A stretch of DNA of 64,000 bases from Pelagophyceae sp. CCMP2097. Lineage: Eukaryota; Sar; Pelagophyceae. Positions 11,795 through 22,700 of this stretch are shown one piece after another (the first letter of the stretch is position 1; each line of letters opens with the position of its first letter). Under the pieces are notes generated by a model. The model saw only the letters and a list, made by a program, of their open reading frames with translations. It was not told the DNA's origin and did no database searches. The DNA is taken from contig MU657168.1 in the NCBI GenBank assembly GCA_026770575.1, positions 810,415-874,414 on the forward strand, written 5' to 3'. A program made the translations under genes and the position numbers.

Positions 11795-13079
11795 ATGGGC
11801 CCGACGGCCGCGCTCCTGTGCTTGGCCGCGGTGGTCCTCGCCGCGCCGGCGCGGGCCTCGGAGGCGTGCAATAGCCTGGAATTGACGCTGTCTAACGGAT
11901 TGGTGCTGCCTCGCGTGGGCCTCGGCACCGCTGGGCGCATGACGGCGGCCACAGTAAAAGTGGCCCTCGCGGCAGGCGTCCGGCTCTTCGACACGGCGCA
12001 GGCATACGAGTGGTACGACGAAAAGGCAGTGGCAAACGCGCTCGCCGCGTCGGGACTGCGCCGTGAGTCGGCCCCTCTCATGATGCGGCCTCGAGCCGCG
12101 AAACAGGGTCCGAGTACGTCGTCGTGACCAAGGTGCACCCGCGGGACCACGGCTTTTCGCGGTTTTCGCAAAAGGTCCTCGAGTCTGCACATCTTTTCGG
12201 TGGTTACGTCGACGTTGTTTTGCAACACTACCCGCGGTGCTGGGACGGACTCTGCGGCCCCGGATGGGAGAAACGCGTCGAGGGCGACTTCCGCGACTCT
12301 TGGAAAGCGCTGGAAGAGGCGTACGCAAACGGGACGGCGAAAGCGATCGGCGTCTCCAACTTTGACGTCCGCGACCTCGAATCGTTGCTCGCCGGCGCCG
12401 TCATAGTCCCGCACGTGCACCAGGGATGGATGGACCCGTTCCACCAGGACCGTGAAATGCGCCAAGCCTGCGCCGACCGCGGCATCGCCTACATGTCCTA
12501 CTCGACGCTCGGCACTCAGCATCGACCAGCGTCCTTCTCTTTGCAAAAATCGTCGCAACTCGGCCTCGCAGGTGGTCGAATCGGGCCGCGGGCCCGAACC
12601 CCGTGCTGAATTCACCGGTCATCTCGGCCGCGGCCGGCGCTTTCGGCCCCGCGGCGGCGGCGCTGTCGTGGGCGCTGCAGCGCGGCGCTGTCGTGATGCC
12701 GCGGTCGTTCTCGCCGGCGCACGTGCGGTCCAACGCTGACCTCTTCGCCGAGGGCGCTTTGCGGCTCTGCCTCGCGGAAGACGCGCTCGCGGCTATTGAT
12801 GCCCTCGACGGGACGTTGGAGTCGCGGTTCGAGGCCCGGCCCGCGGTGGTCCAGGCGACGTTTTCGACGGACGTTTCCGCGGCGCTGTTCTGGGTCGACG
12901 CGACGGCGGAAATCCTCGTCGCGGCGCTCCGGCCAGGCGAAGACGTCGGCATGCAGACGTCGCAGGGACACACCTTTGTCGCGCGGGTCGCGGACGGAAA
13001 CGCCCTCCAGACGTTTGTGGTGACGGCGCGGCCCGGGGCGGCGCAGGCGTTCCACGTCGAGTTCCAGCCAGAGCTCTGA
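11795..13079 (+). CDS. Aldo/keto reductase with signal peptide and VHL-like C-terminal domain
   Basis: Exons 11795-12062, 12107-12518 and 12572-13079 close in phase (395 aa). A hydrophobic N-terminus (LLCLAAVVLAAPARAS) suggests secretion or organelle entry. The AKR barrel follows: GLVLPRVGLGTAG, FDTAQAYEWYDEKAVANAL with catalytic Asp and Tyr, VVTKVHPRD with the Lys, and VVLQHYPRCWDGLC with the His; GVSNFDVRDLES and MPRSFSPAHVRSNADL contribute to cofactor binding. These enzymes reduce carbonyls with NADPH. About 85 extra C-terminal residues (ALFWVDATAEILVAALRPGE, GHTFVARV) resemble the VHL beta domain, which often trails enzymes in algal proteins. Intron 2 uses a GC donor (CA/GCATCG), restoring STLGTQW. 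Substrate unknown. Confidence 0.85.
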
Positions 13080-13115
13080 GCGCGGTTCAAATTAATGAGT
13101 CGCACGTCTTCCGCC

Positions 13116-14012
13116 TCACTTGAGACCCACCAGAGCAGCGATCTTGGAGATGCACGTCTGCTGCGCGTCGACGGCGTTGTCGTTCGGCTTGAGGTGCGGG
13201 TACCACTCGTAGAGTTGCACGCAGACTTGCTCAAAGGCGCGGTCCACGTCGTCGTTGACGACGTACGCCTACAAAGCAACGTCTTTCGAAGCGAATTCTT
13301 TCGAAGCGAATTTTGCGACAAAACGCACGTCGAACGGCTTCGAGCCGTCGGCCGGGTGCGCAAAGTCCATCTCCGAGCCTGCGTTCTTGAGGCGCTTCTC
13401 CAGCGTCTCTTCCGTCTCCGTGCCGCGGCCGCGGAGTCGCTTCTCCAACAAATCCATCGACGGTGCTTCGACCCAGAGGTACTTTGGGCAGAGCGTCGAC
13501 CGCTTCACGTTCTGCACGCCTTGCACCTGCGCCTGTATTGTGCGGGGCCGGGCGGCGACAAGGGACGCACGTCGATGTCGAGGATGCAGACCCGGCCGTT
13601 TTGCTGGACGTCCTCCACGGCGGCCTTGGAAGTGCCGTAGTAGTTGCCGTGGACGTTGGCCGACTCGATGAAGAGGCCGGCGTCGATGTCGCGCTTCATG
13701 TTTTCCACAGTGGCAAAATGGTAATGCACGCCGTCGACCTCGCCCGCGCGAGGCGCGCGCGTCGTGTGGCTCACGCTAAACCTAGATGAGCGCAGGTCAT
13801 GAACAAACCAGAGCCGGCGGCGCCTCGAGGCTGGGAAACGCACCCAAACGAAGCGCGATCCCAGTCCATCAGCTTGCTGATCAGCGTGCCCTGACGTGTC
13901 GCCGAGTCAAGCGCGAGTCGGACCGGATGCTCGAACCGCCGAGTGTGCGCACCTTGCCGGCACCGCTGCACCCGGCAACCACAAGTGGAGGCAGGAAGGA
14001 CGCCATTCTCAT
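13116..14012 (-). CDS. Guanylate kinase
   Basis: Five exons close in phase: 14012-13953, 13890-13844, 13781-13571, 13526-13329, 13268-13116 (222 aa, close to the usual 200). GMP kinase makes GDP from GMP and ATP. The P-loop is [18 protein letters not shown], split by intron 1. GMP-binding elements are [20 protein letters not shown] and [30 protein letters not shown], the [20 protein letters not shown] lid region and [14 protein letters not shown] follow. An alternative start is Met3 at 14006. No clear targeting sequence precedes the P-loop, so a cytosolic enzyme is likely. It ends 37 bases from the convergent aldo/keto reductase gene. Confidence 0.93.
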
Positions 14013-14209
14013 GCACGACCCTCTCGTGCACGACCTCGTGGAACGACGTCGATCGCCTTTCCAGCAAGTGGCGGAGTGCTCGGTAACCTTGAGGGCCCCG
14101 ATCAAATCCTACGTGTTCCGAGGGTGCTTTGCTGGCGCAGCACACTTGCTCGGGACTCGGAATTGTTTATTGAGACTTCCTGTCGCTCGGAGTGCGAGGG
14201 AGTGCAAGG

Positions 14210-16205
14210 ATGTTCCTGCGGTACAAGACGACGTATTTGGCCGTGGCGTCGGCGCTCTGCGGCAACGCGCTGCGGCATACGCGTCTTTGCGTGCCGATCC
14301 GCCGCCAGAGCTCCGTGTCGTTACGGGCGACGACAGCAGTCCAAGAGGCCATCAAGCTGGTGCGTCCGCCCGGACCGTGGCCATGCGGAGTCGCAGCGTA
14401 TACCACTGATCAAACTGGATGCCCCCTTCTTAGGCGCCGGAGGACGATGCGAACACGCGCGTGCCCATCACGCTCCTCTCCGGATTCCTGGGCGCGGGCA
14501 AGACGACGCTGCTGCGGCACCTCTTGGCCGAGGCGCAGCGCGACGGTCTGCGAATCGGCGTCGTCGTCAACGACATGGCGAGCGTGAACATTGACGCGAA
14601 GCTCGTTCGCTCCCCGTTCGCGAACGGCGGCCAGGACGACACCCCCGCCGGCGCGCCGCAGCCGGCGGGCGAGTTCGTCGAGCTCGGCGACGGCTGCATC
14701 TGCTGCACCATGTCCGACGAGCTCTTCTCCACGCTGGCCCAGCTGGCGGCGATTTCGTACACAAAGGGCTACGTCTACGACCACATCGTCGTCGAGGCCA
14801 CGGGCGTCGCAGAGCCGCGGGCCATCCGCGACCAGTTCCAGGACGCAGAGGCCGACGGCATCCCCCTGCTGGACCAGCTCTCGCTCGACACTTTGGTCAC
14901 TGTCGTCGACGCCAGCACGTTCGCGGGCGCGTACGCGGAGCGCAGAGCCGTCGCCGAACTTCCAGAGCTCATCGCGACGCCCGACGACCCGTCGGCGATC
15001 ATGATGGCGCGGTTCGACGGCTCGCTGCAGCGCGCCGTCGTCGACCTGTTGGTGGAGCAAGTGGAATGCGCAGATGTCATCCTCATCAACAAGGCCGACC
15101 TCGTCTCCGAGATCAAGCTCGACGAGCTCAAGGCCATCATCCGAGCCCTGAACCCGGGCGCCGATGTATTAGTCGCCACGCTCGGCGTCGCAGACCTCGA
15201 AAATGTCCTCGGTACCGCCCTGGGGGGCGGCATGGCCTCATCGGGCCCCGTCGACGAACACAAGGCTGCCGTCGCCGCCGCCCTGGGCGGCGACGCCTGC
15301 GCCGAGCTGGCATGCACCGACAACTCGCACGACCACGCCCACGCCGCCGAAGCCGCCTGCGCCGAGCCGGCGTGCACCGACCCGACGCACAATCACAATC
15401 ACGCGGACGCCGCCGGCGCCGAGCCGGCGTGCACCGACCCGACGCACAATCACAATCACGCGGACGCCGCCGGCGCCGAGCCGGCGTGCACCGACCCGAC
15501 GCACAATCACAATCACGCGGACGCCGCCAGCGCCGAGCCGGCGTGCACCGACCCGACGCACAATCACAATCACGCGGACGCGTCGAACAGCGAGACGACT
15601 GCGTTGAGCCGCTTCGGTATCGACAGCTTTGTCTACGCGCGCCGGCGGCCGTGAGTTTCCTTTGGACCTGCCTTGTTGGGGTCCCAAACGTTTTTCCGTC
15701 GCGCGGATCCCGCGTGCGTAGCTTCGCGCCGGCCCGCCTCGAGGCGCTCATCGCGGCGCTGCCGGCGGACACGACGGCGGCGCTGGGCGAGGCGCCGACC
15801 AAGGCGCCGCCGATGGACGGCATCGCGCGCGCGCTGCAGCCGCTGCTGCGGTCCAAGGGCTTTTTCTGGCTGGCGACGTCGCACGACGCGGCGTACTTTT
15901 GGTCGCACGCCGGGTCGCACTTCACGTCTCAGGTCCTCGGCCGGTGGTGGGCGACGCTGCCGCGCGACCGCTGGCCGGCGGACCAGGCGGACACCATCCA
16001 GGCCGACTTTGACCCCGCGGGCGGGCCCGACGGCGACCGCCGCAACGAGCTCGTCTTCATCGGCCTCGGCGTGGCGAAGAACCGCGCCGTCATCGAGGCC
16101 GCGCTCGACGCCTGCCTCGTCACCGACGCCGAGCTCGCGACGTACCGCGGGGCCGACGAGGCGCAGCGCGAGGTCGCGTTTCCGACCAACATCCTCAAGA
16201 AATAG
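14210..16205 (+). CDS. CobW/P47K-family GTPase (ZNG1-like metallochaperone) with His-rich repeats
   Basis: Exons 14210-14359, 14434-15650 and 15722-16205 close in phase (616 aa). Domain order: N-terminal leader (MFLRYKTTYLAVASALCG), GTPase with Walker A GFLGAGKTTLLRHLL, the metal-binding motif GCICC in the switch region, VVEATGVAEP, and NKADLV for guanine recognition. A Cys/His-rich insert follows, built of four 19-residue repeats (EPACTDPTHNHNHADAAGA type, 15362-15589) after one degenerate unit. The CobW C-terminal domain (GFFWLATSHDAAYFWSHAGS) closes the protein. COG0523 GTPases deliver Zn2+ or other metals to client enzymes; the insert probably stores or exchanges metal. The leader may target an organelle. 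The 14.0-14.2 kb gap to the guanylate kinase gene may act as a shared promoter. Confidence 0.9.
15302..15589 (+). repeat. 57-bp coding tandem repeat (His/Cys-rich)
   Basis: Four nearly identical 57-bp units start at 15362, 15419, 15476 and 15533, preceded by a diverged unit from 15302. Each encodes one Cys, three His and several Asp/Glu. Near identity between units points to recent expansion or gene conversion, so copy number may vary among strains. Confidence 0.95.
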
Positions 16206-16289
16206 TGACTGCGCACTCGCGACGAACACTTGCCCTTAAGGCCCGAAAGTCGCCTCCCTCGGGGCCCGGGCCTCTTGCTAATTCAAATT

Positions 16290-16811
16290 TTATGCAACCG
16301 TCGCGGGTGGTGGAGGTGCCGCCGGCGGAGCGTCGCCGGCGTGCCACGTCCCGAGGGGCGAGAGGCAGACCTCAACGTCCTCGTAGAGATTTGGGTTGAA
16401 GCGGACATGGCCGCCGCCCTTCGTTTCCAGCTGCACGAGCATGGGTTCCGGCGGTGGAGCCAGCGCGTGGCAGTCGCCTTTGTGCGACGGCCAGTCGCGT
16501 CGTTGACAGGCGACGCCGCAGAATCGCCGGCTGTGGCACCGCGAGCACCGCCGCGTCGAAGGCGCACCGCAGGCGTCGCACCGCGGGCCTGCGTCCGGCG
16601 TCGGCGCGCGCCGACGCGCGAAGACAGCAGACGCACGCTCCGGGTCATCAGCGTGCTGCTGGGTCCGCTCCGCGTCCTCGGGACCGCGCTGCTGCGTCTC
16701 CTCCGGGTCAACAGCATGCTGCTGCGTCTGCTCGTACGAAATATCCTTCTTGACGGCCGTCGACGACGTCTGCATGCGGGCCCACGCAGCCTCGAGCGAC
16801 TCCTCCTCCAT
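16290..16811 (-). CDS. Small MYND zinc-finger protein
   Basis: Single exon, 173 aa. After a Gln/Glu-rich N-terminus there is a complete MYND finger (residues about 75-115): [15 protein letters not shown], then [15 protein letters not shown] and SHKGDCHAL. This keeps the C-x2-C, C-x2-C, C-x3-C and H-x3-C zinc ligands in order. MYND fingers bind proline-rich partners, often in chromatin or protein-quality pathways. Two short near-repeats ([26 protein letters not shown]) lie before the finger. The C-terminal 55 residues have no recognised domain and end in Pro/Ala. No catalytic SET domain is present. Confidence 0.85.
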   Translation of the reverse strand: MEEESLEAAWARMQTSSTAVKKDISYEQTQQHAVDPEETQQRGPEDAERTQQHADDPERASAVFARRRAPTPDAGPRCDACGAPSTRRCSRCHSRRFCGVACQRRDWPSHKGDCHALAPPPEPMLVQLETKGGGHVRFNPNLYEDVEVCLSPLGTWHAGDAPPAAPPPPATVA

Positions 16812-16929
16812 GCCCCTCCCTCCCGTCTCACACCTCCCGTCTCACTGGCCAGCGCCAGCTGGCACGCGTGGTCCAAACCTTCGCCCAAATTTAGCGATTG
16901 CAAAGCAGCAACTGGCGAAGGGTGGTGGG

Positions 16930-18708
16930 TTACCATTCGGTGAGGATGACGCGGGGTGTCTTGGTGCTTTCCTTCCGCGGCGGCTCCTCCTCGGAATCGT
17001 CGCGGGGCGCCGTGTTCGTCCGGAACGCGTGGACGGCGCGCGTCTGCGCCTCCTGGTACAGAGGCGACCCGCGGCGCAACTTGGACAAAATACTCTCGCC
17101 TATAATGCGCGCATGGAGTCGCATCGGATGAGAGCGGCGCCGGAGCGCCCCGGTCCAGGGAGCCGCCAGAGGCACCGTGGTCGACGCACTGTCGCACGGT
17201 TGGTGCGGCGGCCTCGCGGGCGGCGCCCACGCGGGTTCTGTCGCATCATCGGCGAGCGGCGCGGGGATGCAGTCGCGGGCGGGCACCGCGTTGGCGGTCG
17301 CCTCGTCGTCGGAGGATCTCGACGGATCGTCGTATGATCTCGACGGATCTCGTCGTCGTATGATCTCAGAGACGAGAGTCTGATAGAGCTCTTTGCCGCT
17401 TGCGAGCGTCGCCGGACCTACGGGTTTTGCGGGTCCCGCGCCGCGGAGTGGGCACGAGGCGGCCAAGGCGGGTCCTGACGAGGCGTCGTCTGCGGGACGA
17501 CAGCGGGCTTGGCCGCGTGCTGGGCGGCCAGCGGCGGTGACGTGTAGCGCTGCGGCTGCTCGGGTGGCCGTCGCGCAGTCTCGAGAATAGGCGAACGCCG
17601 AGGCGCGAGCCGCACCTGCAACGTCGAGTGTGCCCTTCGATTCGCAAGACGGGTGAGCCCCCGTCGTTCCGCAGGGGCGTCCCGAGGACGCCGGTGTAGG
17701 ACGTTTGGGATGAGGGGCTGCGCGGGCGTCGTGAAGCGCGGCGCGGTGAGCTTGTTGTTGAAGTACGTCGTCGGCATGTCCGACTGCGGCGCGTGCGGCG
17801 GCGCGGAAACCCGCGGCGTCTGCCGCATGTGGCGCGTCGCGTGCAGCCGCACCGCGCGCTCCTCGGAAGAGGGCCCCGCGCCGTGGATCCACTCGGGCGC
17901 CGCCGGCAAGTGCGCGCGCGCGTGCGGCGCGTGGCCGCGCGCGCCCGCGCGGTGGTCGCCGCGGAGTTGGTCGAGCCTAACGGACGATTACAGCGGCCTT
18001 TAAAGGCGCTCGGAAGCCCTTTCGCGCGGCGGTTCCGCGTCGGCGCGGGTCCTGGCGCGCGGTCCTTGAGCGCGACGATTGCCTCGAGTTCTGAGACGCG
18101 CGCGAGGGCGTCGCGCGAGAGGCCTCGGATCTCGTGGACTTGGGCAGCAGAGAGGCGCTGGAGGCGGTCCGATCGCGCGCATTCCGTCGAGAGCCGCGTC
18201 GCGTTTGCTGTGGCAGCAGCCAGCGCCTCCTCGAAGCGCGCAAAGGAGAGCTTGAGCTCGCGGACGTCGCGCACCGCGCCCTCGCCGTCCGACCGCGCCA
18301 GCGCCAGCTGCTCCTCGAGCGACGAGATTGCCAACCTACATGGCGACGTGGCCGAGGGCTCCGGGCTCGATACCGGCGACGTGCTGCCGCCAGAGCGCTT
18401 TGGGACGGCCGCACCGGAGACCTCGGTTCTGGTCGCGGAGGATGTCGAGCTCTGTTGCCGTCTGATTGCCCAAGAAGCGCGACGCCATGATGCTGAGCCT
18501 AGCGAGAGGCGTCGGACGCGCGCGGAGTTCACCGGGGCGCCGGTGCGCGCATGGTGCTCGCGATGCGTGGCGTGAGGGACTGCGAGGCCCGGACGTTGCG
18601 CGGCAAAACCGGCCGCGGCGTCCGAGGCCCGTGCGGCGTAAAGCCGGCGGTCCGCGTCGCGACGACGAGGAAGACGAAGAGCCCCCGCTGCGCCCACCCG
18701 GCGGCCAT
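16930..18708 (-). CDS. Coiled-coil protein, possibly plastid-targeted
   Basis: Multi-exon minus-strand gene. The first candidate exon (from ATG 18708) encodes a signal-like peptide, GLFVFLVVATRTAGF, followed by an Arg/Pro-rich stretch. It splices to MASRFLGNQTATELDILRDQ (ATG 18488 is an alternative start), then to a coiled coil of about 100 residues near 18345-18060 (ISSLEEQLALARSDGEG, RLSAAQVHEIRGLSRDALA). Low-complexity Pro/Ser/Arg exons follow near 17860-17450. The C-terminal exon ends at 16930 (RLHARIIGESILSKLRRG, DDSEEEPPRKESTKTPR). A donor GTGCGG links MASRF... to the coiled coil in frame; middle junctions are unresolved. Function unknown. If the 18708 start is right, the protein would enter the plastid; if 18488 is right it is probably cytosolic. 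Confidence 0.6.
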
Positions 18709-19046
18709 CGCGCCCAGCGCCCGGCGAGGGACGGCGCTCTGCCCTTAACTAGGGACTTGGATCTCAAAGTGGCGCGAGGCGGCCCCGGCCGGCACGCCCC
18801 CGCGGCGCCGAAGCCGGGCCGCCGAGCGCAAACGAGCGCTCAACGGGCAGGCGCGACGCCCGGGCTCGAGAGCCTCAGGCCGATCGACTAAAGCTTCTGA
18901 GAGGCGTCTGAGAGGCCGATAAGACTTCAAACGGCTTTTAATTTAGACACCTCGATCAAAGCCTTCTTGAGGCCCTTTTTCAAAAAGACTTAGTTTAAAT
19001 CTCTGAGTCTCGGGAGCGCAGCGCGCCGCCTTCTCCATACTACTAG
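18709..19046. promoter_or_regulatory. Head-to-head intergenic region
   Basis: This stretch separates the divergent coiled-coil and Tic22-like genes. From 18930 to 19010 it is AT-richer (ggcttttaatttagacacc, tttttcaaaaagacttag), the likely promoter area. No defined motif can be assigned. Confidence 0.3.
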
Positions 19047-20084
19047 ATGTCCGCGATGCTTCCTTCAACTTTGCGCCTCCTGGCCTGCGCGTCGGCGTTG
19101 GCGCTGGCGCCGGACCCTAGGACGTCTGCATCGTCGCCGTCGGCGCGCGCGTCTTGCCTGCGTTCGAGCGTGGGCGGTGCGGAGGCGGAGGCGTTTTTCG
19201 ACCAGTTCAAGTCTTATCCAGCATTGACCGATGACGAAATCGTCGGCATCTTCGACAAGGTCCCCGTGCGTTCGCGCAGAATCCTTAAAAGGGATTGTAC
19301 CACATGCCTATAATGGCAATAGGTCTTCGCCTTGGCCGACGCCGAGGGCAACGCCGCCGTCGTGGCCGAAGAGGGCGACGAATCGGGCAGGCTCGAGTTC
19401 TTCCTCGACGCGCAGGCGGCCATGCAACGAGCTAGACAGCTCTCGGAGAACTCCCAGGCCGACTTTCGCCTCTCGGCGCAGTCGCTCGGCCGCGCCTACG
19501 TCGCCTACGAGAAATCCGACGCACCCGTGGCAGCGCGCTTCCTCGCCGACCCGCGCGAGCTCGCCGCCGCCCGGCAACTCATCCTCAGCGGCGCAGGCGC
19601 CCTCGTGCCGGATCAGAATATGACTGCGGCCGAGCTCCGCGAAGCGTGAGCCCCCCGACGCTCGCCCCGTCGCTTCCCCAGTCGGACATCTCTTTCAGAA
19701 GACGATTTACGGAAGCGCCTCGCAGGTACCTCGTCGTCGACGAGTCTGCCCGCTTCGGTGCCCCGCACGACGTGCCCCTCTTCTGTATCCCGCAGCTCGT
19801 CCTCCAGCAGGGCGACGGGCCGCCGCTCCGCAGCTGGTTCTTCTCCATGGCCGACCTCTTGGAGCAGTGGAAGGCCGCCGCAACGACGGAAGCCGACTAC
19901 GCCGAAGGTACTTCGAAGCCGCGACTCGAAAATGCGTCGACCGGGCAAACGTATAGGCGAGGTGCAGATCCTCTCGCTGCGCGAGGTCATCACGGCGATG
20001 CGGACGCAGTCGACCACGGACCAACGCGCCTCGCTCTTCATCCCGACCAAGTCGGCGCTGCAAGCGATTGGCGTCAAGGTGTGA
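19047..20084 (+). CDS. Tic22-like plastid protein import component
   Basis: Exons 19047-19265, 19323-19645, 19726-19907 and 19957-20084 close in phase (283 aa). The N-terminus (TLRLLACASALALAPDPRTS) resembles a secretory signal followed by a Ser/Ala/Arg-rich transit region. The mature part has two similar halves. The first has VFALADAEGNAAVV, GRLEFFLDAQAAMQRARQL and SLGRAYVAYEK. The second has FGAPHDVPLFCIPQLVLQQG, LRSWFFSMADLLEQW and SLREVITAM. This pattern (ligand-like strands, FF-xD-x2-A, VPLF) matches the Tic22 family, soluble intermembrane-space proteins that escort precursors into plastids or apicoplasts. The assignment rests on pattern recognition alone; an unrelated lumenal protein is possible. 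Confidence 0.6.
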
Positions 20085-20205
20085 TTAATGTGCCTTTTGT
20101 AAACTGGCCTCTTGTGTGTCAAACGCGGGCACGGGGCAGGGGCGCGCCTCGGCGGCCTCGCGTGATCACAAAGGTCGTCGCCGAAGTTTTGAGGACAAAG
20201 TCGCG

Positions 20206-20937
20206 TCATCGAGCGGAAGAAGAGACAAAACTGGCGAGCTCGCGGTCCGCGGCGCGCAGCGCTTTCAAGGAATACTCGATCTTGGCCTACAATTGGAGAA
20301 GACGCCGCCTCAGGCCGCCGGCGGAGGCACCGTCCCACAAGTGGCTGCGGACCCACCACGCCCGACGCGACTCACTGGCGTGTACACTTGCGACGACTTT
20401 GGCTCGTACTCCTTCGTCAGCTTGTCGTAGGCGTCGAATTCGACCTGCGGAGAGGCGGTGTGTCGTGCGGGCGCTCGTGGGGAGGCCCGCGGAAGCTCAC
20501 GACTGTCGCGATGAACTCGAGCGCGTCGCGCGCGTGCGGCGCCGCCTGCGGGAGGCTCGAGTCTGCGGGACGTGCACCGGGGGTGGCCTGCGTCCGCGCG
20601 GACGCGGTATTTGTGCGGCGTCGCCGCGCGCGACGGCGTCGTTTAGGCAGCCTCGGAGCGGCCCATTTAAGATCGCCTTGGCCGTCGGCCGCAGCGGCGA
20701 CGGGTCCTTCGTCTCCTCGAAGAACTCCAGCAGGTCTTGAATGTCCGTCCGCGCCCGCCGAGCCGTTTCGAGGCAATCGTACCGCGCCCAACAAGACGGC
20801 GCCGCGAGCGGCGAGACGAGCACCGCCGCGGCGCGAAACGCAAAGGCGCGCCGCAAAGGCGCCGGGCCGCGCGAGGGCCGCACGCCCGCCGACGATCCGG
20901 CGTGCACCAAGAGCAGCGCCCACAGCGCGCCGCCCAT
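20206..20937 (-). CDS. Predicted plastid (thylakoid lumen) protein of unknown function
   Basis: Exon 1 starts at ATG 20937 with a signal peptide (ALWALLLVHAGSSAGV). An Arg-rich stretch and a second hydrophobic segment ending in Ala-x-Ala type residues follow (RRAFAFRAAAVLVSPLAAPS), the layout of a tripartite lumen-targeting sequence. The mature part is helical: ARTDIQDLLEFFEETKD, ARDALEFIATVV, EFDAYDKLTKEYEPKSSQVY and YSLKALRAADRELASF. The last two exons are 20444-20376 and 20286-20206, with a stop at 20208-20206. The junction between exon 1 and the exon around 20560-20510 is uncertain. The helices and lumen signal recall PsbQ-like or other small photosystem-associated proteins, but I cannot name the family. 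Confidence 0.6.
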
Positions 20938-21399
20938 GAAGCTTGGGAAAAATCTATGGTCGCCAAAATCACATGGTTTAGCGATAACACAGTCGGTCAA
21001 GCTGTTCAAGTTTTGCCGCGCTCGGCCGAGCCGGCCGAGCTCGGCCGACGACGTCCGAGGCGGTGTGATCGGGTCGCGTTCCCCTGGTTCTCTCGCTTGT
21101 TGGACCGAGGGCGGGTTCTGGGGGACTGAGGCTTGCATTGGTGGCTGTGTACATAAGGGGTAGGATGGTGCTGCCTACTACGAGAGGGCGGCGTCGTCGC
21201 GGTCGACCTACGTTGGCAATGACGGTGTGCGGCGCTCGCCCCGGGATCTCTTCCTCTCGCGACTGGAATCTGTGACATGTCGCGTCTGACGCAGCAGTCG
21301 ACCATGGCCCAGCCCTGGAGGACGTCCTCCTCGACGAAGCACTGGAGGTGTTCGTTGGAGCGCGCGACGCGGCGGCCCACACGGCGCCTGCGTTTATGC

Positions 21400-22700
21400 G
21401 GTGGAGACTTTGTAGAGTGCGGTTCGAAAACGCACTCAACAAAGTCTGCGGCGGCCTGGACGGTGCCAAAGTGCTGCGAGGCGCAAACGTAGGCCACCGC
21501 CACCTCGTCACACAGAGCGCGGCCGTCGCGCGAATAGACGTAGATCTTCTCCTGCGGCGCCGCCGCCGCGCGCGAGCGCACGAAGGAAACGCCGCGCTTC
21601 AGAGCGGCGAGCGAGAGCGTGCCGCGGCGCGAGGCGCGCACCGTCTCCGTGATCACCGCGGCGCCGCCGCCGCCCGCGGTAGCGGGGCCGGCCGCGCCCT
21701 CGCCGCACTCGAAGACGCGCAGGACGGACCCGACGCGGTGCCGCGCGACGAGCTCGTCGACGTCCTCCTGCACGAGCGGCGCAGACCCGATGAGGACCTA
21801 GTCGTTTCGGGAGATCGAGTCGTTTCACCGCCAAGGACGGAGCGGCGCTACGCACGTGCGAGTCGACGGCTTGCGCGAAGGGTTCGAAGAGGCGTGCGTC
21901 GAAGAGCCAGCGCAGCGCGAGTGCCGCGTGGCGCTGCGGCCGCATTACAATCCCTGCGTCCAGCGCGTCGAGCGCGCCGAGCGCCGTGCGGCCCGCGGCG
22001 CCGCACGCCCAGCCGCCGCCGCACCGCTGGGCCAGCTCCTCGCAGCCCTCCAGGCAGGGCGACGCCGCCGCCGCGGCGTTGGTGGGCGCCGCGCCGGCGC
22101 CGCGCCCGAGGCAGGCGCGGACGCGTTTACCGAGGCAGGCCCGGACGGCGGCGAGCGGCGACCGCGGCGCCGCCGCCTCCTGGGGCGCACGTGCCGCGGC
22201 GTCGAAGCACTTGGCCGGCGGCGCGGCCACGACGGCAACGTCATCGCACTCAACGAAGACCACCTCGCCGAGGATCGAAGCCTCCGCCTCGTCCGCGGCG
22301 TCGGTTTCGTCATCGGCGCCCTCTGCGGCCGCCGCGCGGCGCGCGCAGCGCACGACGAGGGGCGCGTAGAGCGCCAACGGCCAGAGCCGCGCGTCGATGC
22401 CGGCACACCACCCCAACGGCGCGGCGGCGATGAGAAGTTCCGAGCCCCAGACGACTGCGAGCCAGAGGCCCCGCAGGAGCCTCGGCGTCGTGCCGCCGCC
22501 CGTGTGCTGGACGACGCACCAGCCGACAAAGGGCACGGCGAGCCCCGCGGGCACTGCGCCGCGCCGCGCGGCGGCGACCTGCGCCGCGGCGAGCGCGCCC
22601 ACGGTGACGACGACGACGACGAGGGACGCGGCTGCGCGCGGCCGGCAGCCGCGGCGGCCCGCCTCGGCCGCCGGCGCTGCGGCCAAGGCGCGGTGCTTCT
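21400..22700 (-). CDS. Multipass membrane protein with degenerate dual-specificity-phosphatase-like domain
   Basis: The first exon (about 22700 to 21856) gives three or four hydrophobic segments (ASLVVVVVTVGALAAAQVAA, GLAVPFVGWCVV, GLWLAVVWGSELLIAAAPLG, LWPLALYAPLVV). A Cys/Ala-rich cytosolic loop follows, ending LFEPFAQAVDSH. A GTGCGT donor joins this to the exon starting at 21797, VLIGSAPLVQEDVDELV, the N-terminal strand and helix seen in PTPMT1-type phosphatases. The expected active-site loop reads YVYSRDGRALCDEVAVAYV: Cys of HCx5R is Ser and the Arg is missing, so it should be inactive. The C-terminal end beyond VQAAADFVE is unresolved, so the end coordinate is approximate, and so is the start. 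Confidence 0.5.
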
